Part shown: positions 6,762 through 10,333 of the stretch, piece after piece
Layout of the letters: every line of letters starts with the position of its first letter
How positions within the stretch are numbered: the stretch's first letter is position 1
DNA from: Sphingomonadaceae bacterium
GTDB taxonomy: Bacteria > Pseudomonadota > Alphaproteobacteria > Sphingomonadales > Sphingomonadaceae
Direction: 5' to 3'
Length of the DNA: 10,333 nucleotides
NCBI GenBank assembly: GCA_947442095.1
Contig: CANEVG010000093.1
Location: 1 to 10,333, forward strand
Notes under the pieces: model-generated
What the model was told of the DNA's origin: nothing
The model's input: only the letters and a program-made list of their open reading frames with translations
Databases searched by the model: none
Program-made: the position numbers and the translations under genes

Positions 6762-7286
6762 TTACTTCTTGCGCACCCACTTCAGGTCGTAGTCGGTGGT
6801 CCAGGTCGTGCCGCCGTCCTCGGTGCCGATTGCAAGCTCGCGGATCGTGCCATCGGGCATGGCGTACAATGTCCAGTGCCGCAGCCGCACTTTCCCGCCG
6901 GGCAAGGGCTTCTCCGTAACATACCGCATTTCGCCCGGCTTCACGAGGTTCCCGCGAAACACCGTCGCCGCGCCGTCATCGGTCGCCCAAGTATAACCCC
7001 AGCTTCCCAGCAGCCGCGAGTAGTTGAACAGTCCCACGCCATTGCCGGTCGGCTTGCCGTCGGTCGCCTTCCAGCGTTCCTCGATCACGCAATCGTTCAG
7101 GATTAGCGTCATCGTCACTTCGTCGGTCTTCGTGGTCCCGGTGTAGACATCCCAGCTGCCCACCGTGAAATCCTGCTCGCGGAACTTGGGATCGTTCCGG
7201 CAGGTATCGGCGGTCTGCGCGGCCGCCACTTGTGCGGTCAAAGCGCCCAGCGCAGCAACAACCCAAGCATTCCATCGGCGTTTCAT
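6762..7286 (-). CDS. Small secreted protein of unknown function, probable beta-barrel
   Basis: This 174-residue protein has a signal peptide (residues 1-23, ending AQVAAA before Q24), so it is exported. The mature part shows F40-TVGSWDVYTG, then a strand with NDCVIEERW (64-72), then GVGLFNYS and later SWGYTW, ending in a Lys-rich tail. This order (F..G.WDV, a Cys followed by hydrophobic-E-E-W, G.G..L..Y, W..TW) is what I recall from uncharacterised secreted proteins of sphingomonads and Caulobacter with a lipocalin-like or DUF1579-like fold; I cannot assign a function. Two cysteines, C29 and C66, could form a disulfide. The frame is open for 83 more codons upstream, but the ATG at 7286 has a strong AAGGAG ribosome site (7298-7293) six bases away and gives the signal peptide. 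It converges with the hydrolase gene, 10 bases between stops, and diverges from the flavoprotein gene. Confidence 0.8.
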   Translation of the reverse strand: MKRRWNAWVVAALGALTAQVAAAQTADTCRNDPKFREQDFTVGSWDVYTGTTKTDEVTMTLILNDCVIEERWKATDGKPTGNGVGLFNYSRLLGSWGYTWATDDGAATVFRGNLVKPGEMRYVTEKPLPGGKVRLRHWTLYAMPDGTIRELAIGTEDGGTTWTTDYDLKWVRKK

Positions 7287-7299
7287 TGGCAGCTCCTTA

Positions 7300-7342
7300 C
7301 GCAATTGCTTACTTGCGAAAATCCGGCAGGTCTTGAACAAGA
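7300..7342. promoter_or_regulatory. Inverted repeats between divergent genes, candidate operators
   Basis: The 100-base gap between the small secreted protein and the flavoprotein contains two inverted repeats. CGCAA-N8-TTGCG spans 7300-7317 and includes the 8-bp palindrome GCAATTGC. TCTTG-AA-CAAGA spans 7331-7342. The second shares the core CTTG-N2-CAAG with the repeat at 554-567, and the first shares GCAATTG with the palindrome at 3155-3170. No clear -35/-10 pair could be chosen for either gene. Confidence 0.3.
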
Positions 7343-7373
7343 GGTGTAACGGGAATGCGTGCTGCGGGCAAAT

Positions 7374-7379
7374 GGGGAG
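7374..7379 (+). promoter_or_regulatory. Ribosome binding site deciding a GTG start
   Basis: GGGGAG, seven bases before the GTG at 7387, is the only good Shine-Dalgarno sequence in this gap on the plus strand. The in-frame ATG at 7372 overlaps this site and has only GCGGG in front of it, so the GTG is the better start. Confidence 0.55.
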
Positions 7380-7386
7380 ATCGGTC

Positions 7387-9288
7387 GTGTCTGAATTGTC
7401 TGACAAGGAGCTGGGCCTCCACCTCCCGATCGATCGCCGCAATTTCATTGGCGGGATGGCAGTGGCAGCGGCGCTCGGCAGCAGTGCAGGCGCGCTGGCG
7501 CAAGGCATGGCAGCGGCAGCCCCCGCGCCCGCCAATCCCGACTATCCTCCGGCGCTCACCGGCTTGCGCGGCCAGTATCCCGGCTCGTTCGAAGCCGCGC
7601 ACATGGCGCGCGACGGCGATTTCAATGGCGCGCTGTCTGCCGAGGACCCGGACGAGCACTATGATCTCGTCATTGTCGGCGGCGGCATTTCCGGGCTTTC
7701 CGCCGCGCATTTCTATCGGCAGGCGCTGGGCGATGATCGCAAGATCCTGATCCTCGACAACCACGACGATTTCGGCGGTCACGCCAAGCGCAACGAGTTC
7801 ACCTACGAAGGCCGCAAGATCCTTGGCTACGGGGGCACGATGAGCATCGAATCGCCGTTCCCCTACAGCTTCACCTCGAAAAAGCTGCTGGCCGATCTCG
7901 GCGTCGATCTGACAAGTTATGAGCGCTATGAAACCAAGGCGTACGAAGGGCTCGGCTCGGCCACGTTCTTCGACAAGGAGCATTTCCTCGCGGACAAGCT
8001 CGTTACAAACAATCAGGTGGGGGGCACGGGCAAGAAACCCTGGCCGCAGTTCTTCGCCGAGGCCCCGCTGACGGGCGCCGTGCGCGCGGACCTGATCCGC
8101 CTTTATACTGAGAAAGTGGACTACTTGCCTGATATGGGGCCGGAGGCAAAGGCCCAGTATCTGCGCCATATCAGCTATCAGGACTATCTCCTGAAGCACG
8201 CGAAGATGCTGCCCGAAAGCCTGCCGTTCTTCCTCGGCCAGTATTTCCGCAACAACAAGCGCGTCGATACGCTCCCCGCATGGGAAGCCGCGCTTGGCGG
8301 CCGTTCACCCGGCTTTGCGGGCATGACCTTGCCCACGCAGATCCATGCTGAAGCGCAACATTTCCACTGGCCCGATGGGAACGCCACGGTCGCGCGCCTG
8401 CTCGTCAATCGCCTCGTTCCGGGCGTTTTCCCGCAGCTGCTCGACCAGGAAAGCGTGGTCCTAGCCCCCGCGACGTATTCTGCGCTCGATAACCCCGCGA
8501 ACCCGACGCGCATCCGCCTCTCCAGCATGGTCATCCGTGCCGAACACATCGGTGAGACCGCGCGCAATACCGAAAAGGCCGTGCGCGTCGTCTATGTCAA
8601 GGATGGCAAGCGCATTGCGGTCACGGGCGCGAACGTGATCATGGCCTGCTTCAACATGGTGATCCCGTTCATCGTCCCCGCGCTCCCGGCCGCGCAAAAG
8701 GAGGCGCTGCACTATGCCTCCAAGGTGCCGATGATGTATACCAACGTGCTGGTGAAGAACTGGCGCCCCTGGGCCAAGCTCGGCGTCAAATCGATCAGCG
8801 CACCCAACGGCTATCATATCGGCGCTTCGCTCGACACGCCGATGAATATCGGCGGCTATGCCAGCGCGCTCACGCCCGATGAGCCGGTGGTGATCCACAT
8901 GGTGCGCAATCCCAACCAGCCGGGCCTTCCGCGCAAAGAGCAGAACCGCCTGGGCCGCGCGCAGATGCAGGCGGAGGAATACCCCGCAATCGAGCGCGAA
9001 ATCCGCATGCAGCTCCAGCGTATGCTCGGCCCCGCCGGCTTCAGCGCCGCCCGCGATATCGCCGCGATCACGGTCAATCGGTGGCCCCACGGCTATGCCT
9101 ATACCTACGATACGCTGGGCGATCCCGATATCCCGGACGAGCAGCGCCCCCACATCCTCGGCCGCCAGACGTTCGGCCGCATCGCCATCGCCAATGCCGA
9201 TGCCTCGGCCTCATCCTTCACCAACACCGCCATCGACATGGCCGACCGTGCGGTGCAGGAATGTCTGATCAGCAGAGGCCTGATCTAA
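7387..9288 (+). CDS. Tat-exported FAD-dependent oxidoreductase (amine oxidase-like, possibly SpdH type)
   Basis: With the GTG start the protein has 633 residues. DRRNFIGG at 16-23 followed by an Ala-rich hydrophobic stretch is a twin-arginine signal, so it should be exported folded with its cofactor. The FAD-binding Rossmann motif is DLVIVGGGISGLSAA (GGGISG at 98-103), with D124 at the end of the second strand and then DDFGGHAKRNEF (127-138). A C-terminal stretch, FGRIAIANADAS (from about 596, D605), closes the flavin site as in amine oxidase-like flavoproteins. From memory, the length, the N-terminal ELGL..PIDRRNF pattern and the DNHDDFGGHAKRN motif resemble the Pseudomonas spermidine dehydrogenase SpdH group; this is family recollection, so the substrate is uncertain. 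The frame is open upstream to an ATG at 7165, but that would overlap the divergent gene and bury the Tat signal. The stop lies two bases before a palindromic element. Confidence 0.85.
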   Translation: MSELSDKELGLHLPIDRRNFIGGMAVAAALGSSAGALAQGMAAAAPAPANPDYPPALTGLRGQYPGSFEAAHMARDGDFNGALSAEDPDEHYDLVIVGGGISGLSAAHFYRQALGDDRKILILDNHDDFGGHAKRNEFTYEGRKILGYGGTMSIESPFPYSFTSKKLLADLGVDLTSYERYETKAYEGLGSATFFDKEHFLADKLVTNNQVGGTGKKPWPQFFAEAPLTGAVRADLIRLYTEKVDYLPDMGPEAKAQYLRHISYQDYLLKHAKMLPESLPFFLGQYFRNNKRVDTLPAWEAALGGRSPGFAGMTLPTQIHAEAQHFHWPDGNATVARLLVNRLVPGVFPQLLDQESVVLAPATYSALDNPANPTRIRLSSMVIRAEHIGETARNTEKAVRVVYVKDGKRIAVTGANVIMACFNMVIPFIVPALPAAQKEALHYASKVPMMYTNVLVKNWRPWAKLGVKSISAPNGYHIGASLDTPMNIGGYASALTPDEPVVIHMVRNPNQPGLPRKEQNRLGRAQMQAEEYPAIEREIRMQLQRMLGPAGFSAARDIAAITVNRWPHGYAYTYDTLGDPDIPDEQRPHILGRQTFGRIAIANADASASSFTNTAIDMADRAVQECLISRGLI

Positions 9289-9290
9289 GT

Positions 9291-9391
9291 CCTCCCCGAG
9301 CTTGCTTGGGGAGGTAGCAGCCGGAACGGCTGACGGAGGGGCAGTACCACCCCTGAACATGGAGAGGTACCCCCGCACGCGGTGGAAGGGC
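9291..9391. repeat. Intergenic GC-rich palindromic element, long form
   Basis: Almost the entire gap between the flavoprotein and the GST gene is a string of stem-loops. CCTCCCC (9291-9297) pairs with GGGGAGG (9308-9314) and continues inward to a 10-bp stem with a CTTG loop. CAGCCG-GAA-CGGCTG follows (9318-9332). Then GGGG-ca-GTACC (9338-9348) pairs with GGTACCCCC (9366-9374). The element ends in GGTGGAAGGG (9381-9390). The style matches interspersed elements I recall from sphingomonad and Caulobacter intergenic regions; copy number cannot be judged from one window. The first hairpin, two bases after the stop of the flavoprotein gene, could protect the 3' end or slow transcription, but no T-run follows. 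Confidence 0.65.
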
Positions 9392-9408
9392 ACTGGCAGG
9401 ACACAGCA

Positions 9409-10026
9409 ATGATCGAACTTTACCACTGCAAGAATGCCCGTTCCTTCCGCGCTCTATGGGCACTCGAAGAGCTGGGCCTGCCCTACAAGCTCCACATGCT
9501 CCCGTTCCCCCCGCGCGTGCGGGCGCCCGAATATCTCGAACAAAACCCCCTCGGCACGATCCCGCTGCTCGTCAACGGCAGCACGCGGATGACCGAATCC
9601 AGCGCGATCCCGCAGTATCTCGCCACGCGCTACGGCCCCACCCCGCTAGCTGTGGCTCCCGAAGAACCCGACTATGGTCTCTGGCTAGACTGGCTCCACC
9701 GCAGCGAAGCCACGCTCACGTTCCCGCAAACCATTGTCCTGCGTTACACCCGCTTCGAGCCCGACGAGCGCAAGCTCAAGCAAGCCGCCGATGACTACAC
9801 ACAGTGGTTCTTTTCCCGCCTCAAGCACCTAACCCGTGCGCTCGAAGGCAAGGAATGGCTCTGCGCTGGGCGGTTTACAATGGCCGATGTATGCACCGCC
9901 TACGCCTTGCTCCTCGCGAAGGATCTGGGGCTGGATTACAAATTCACTCCTGAAATTGCAGCCTACTGGGAGCGGGCGACGGCGCGCCCGGCGTATCTTG
10001 CAGCGCAGGCCGCGCAGGATGCCTAG
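9409..10026 (+). CDS. Glutathione S-transferase family protein
   Basis: This 205-residue cytosolic protein has the two-domain GST fold, within the usual 200-220 residue range. The N-terminal thioredoxin-like domain (1-80) shows YHCKNARSFRALWALEELG with S12 or C7 near the catalytic position, the cis-proline P52 in GTIPLL, and ESS at 63-65 for the gamma-glutamyl group of glutathione. The helical C-terminal domain carries the N-capping motif FTMAD (156-160). Such enzymes conjugate or reduce electrophiles with glutathione; the substrate is unknown. The ATG at 9409 is chosen because AGGA (9398-9401) lies seven bases upstream and the protein then starts directly with the first beta-strand. A GTG at 9382 is in frame but lies inside the palindromic element. 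The gene is on the same strand as the flavoprotein but separated from it by that element, so co-transcription is uncertain. Confidence 0.92.
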   Translation: MIELYHCKNARSFRALWALEELGLPYKLHMLPFPPRVRAPEYLEQNPLGTIPLLVNGSTRMTESSAIPQYLATRYGPTPLAVAPEEPDYGLWLDWLHRSEATLTFPQTIVLRYTRFEPDERKLKQAADDYTQWFFSRLKHLTRALEGKEWLCAGRFTMADVCTAYALLLAKDLGLDYKFTPEIAAYWERATARPAYLAAQAAQDA

Positions 10027-10030
10027 AACA

Positions 10031-10076
10031 CATCCCCGAAATGTGGATGGGGGCCACCCGCAGGGTGGTGGCGGGG
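10031..10076. repeat. Intergenic GC-rich palindromic element, short form
   Basis: Five bases after the GST stop codon CATCC (10031-10035) can pair with GGATG (10045-10049), followed by a perfect CCACCC-GCA-GGGTGG hairpin (10054-10068) and the end GGTGGCGGGG (10067-10076). The end matches that of the element at 9291-9391 (GGTGG-x-x-GGG), and the order of a CCCC/GGGG-type hairpin followed by a terminal GGTGG hairpin is the same, so I read it as a shorter, diverged copy in the same orientation without the middle stem-loop. Confidence 0.5.
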
Positions 10077-10333
10077 ACTAGAAGGAGCGAGTTCAAGGTT
10101 AGGGTGGAACCTTAGCACCATGGAGATCCGCGTAAGAGGTCTTATCGCTTCCCTAACTCCGGCTCCGCATCGATGCTGGTCTCGGCCGAATTGTGGGCCA
10201 CCGAGATAGCCGTTCCCGTCGGTTCGACCCTGACCCCGTATTGCGATGGCGATGACATGCATCCGCCGACACTCAAACAGACCGAATTCGGGCTTAGCGT
10301 CTATCCAGAGTGCCACGATTTCACCGCAGAAAT
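10077..10333. other. Right-edge stretch without a convincing gene
   Basis: The only clear structure is an inverted repeat, AAGGTT-N7-AACCTT (10095-10113), without a T-run. Base composition is visibly less G+C-rich than in the genes to the left. A minus-strand open frame entering from the right edge and ending at 10023 runs through the palindromic element and shows no third-position bias, so I leave it out. A weak plus-strand frame is listed separately. Confidence 0.4.
10173..10333 (+). CDS. Possible start of an unrecognised gene (runs off right edge)
   Basis: From the ATG at 10173 a frame of 53 full codons stays open to the end of the window (starting MLVSAELWATEIAVPVG). About two thirds of its third codon positions are G or C, higher than the segment overall but lower than in the neighbouring genes. 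There is no ribosome site in front of the ATG, and a TAG lies 66 bases upstream in frame (10107-10113 region) with no alternative start codon between. I recognise no family in the translation. It could be a real gene with a leaderless start, a decayed gene, or chance. Confidence 0.25.
   Translation, partial: MLVSAELWATEIAVPVGSTLTPYCDGDDMHPPTLKQTEFGLSVYPECHDFTAE

Noticed and set aside
7165..7386. 74-codon N-terminal extension of the flavoprotein
   Set aside because: It overlaps the divergent small secreted protein gene, would bury the twin-arginine signal, and lacks a ribosome site.
9291..9314. Rho-independent terminator after the flavoprotein gene
   Set aside because: The stem is strong but no run of T follows; it is better explained as the first stem-loop of the palindromic element.
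688..10026. A single functional island (defence, biosynthetic or degradation cluster)
   Set aside because: The genes alternate strand in short divergent and convergent units and share no pathway; only the receptor-hydrolase pair forms a convincing operon.

Overview
The window looks like ordinary chromosomal DNA from a high-G+C alphaproteobacterium, most likely a sphingomonad (Novosphingobium, Sphingopyxis or Erythrobacter-like). The reasons are a large TonB-dependent receptor of the type that group carries in many copies, a strong G/C bias at third codon positions, the abundance of secreted and Tat-exported enzymes, and intergenic GC-rich palindromic elements of a style I associate with that order. 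Genus is inference. I see no tRNA, rRNA, CRISPR array, transposase, phage gene or plasmid function.

Layout. The left edge (1-503, minus) holds the N-terminal part of an exported DUF4197 protein that no complete open frame in the window displays because its stop lies outside. It diverges from a zinc-independent NADP-dependent medium-chain reductase (688-1695, plus). That gene converges, with a 17-base gap, on an exported M20 metallopeptidase (1713-3128, minus). The peptidase diverges from a two-gene operon: a TonB-dependent outer-membrane receptor (3268-5661) and an exported alkaline-phosphatase-superfamily hydrolase (5696-6751). The operon converges, with a 10-base gap, on a small secreted protein of unknown function (6762-7286, minus). 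This in turn diverges from a Tat-exported FAD-dependent oxidoreductase (7387-9288, plus). A glutathione S-transferase-like protein follows (9409-10026, plus), with a GC-rich palindromic element directly in front of it and another directly behind it. The last 250 bases have no convincing gene, only a weak open frame running off the right edge.

How the genes may work together. The clearest functional unit is the receptor-hydrolase pair: uptake across the outer membrane followed by, or preceded by, removal of a phosphate ester in the periplasm. Upstream of it sits an 18-bp sequence with the architecture of a PHO box (two 7-bp repeats at an 11-bp period), suggesting, without proving, control by PhoB under phosphate limitation. 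The other genes (NADP reductase, Tat-exported flavoprotein, GST) are accessory redox or detoxification functions with no visible shared pathway.

Each of the three divergent promoter regions contains short inverted repeats that could be operators, and two of these share a CTTG-N2-CAAG core. I did not find evidence for a new multi-gene system; the regulatory sites and the receptor-hydrolase operon are the parts most worth a second look.
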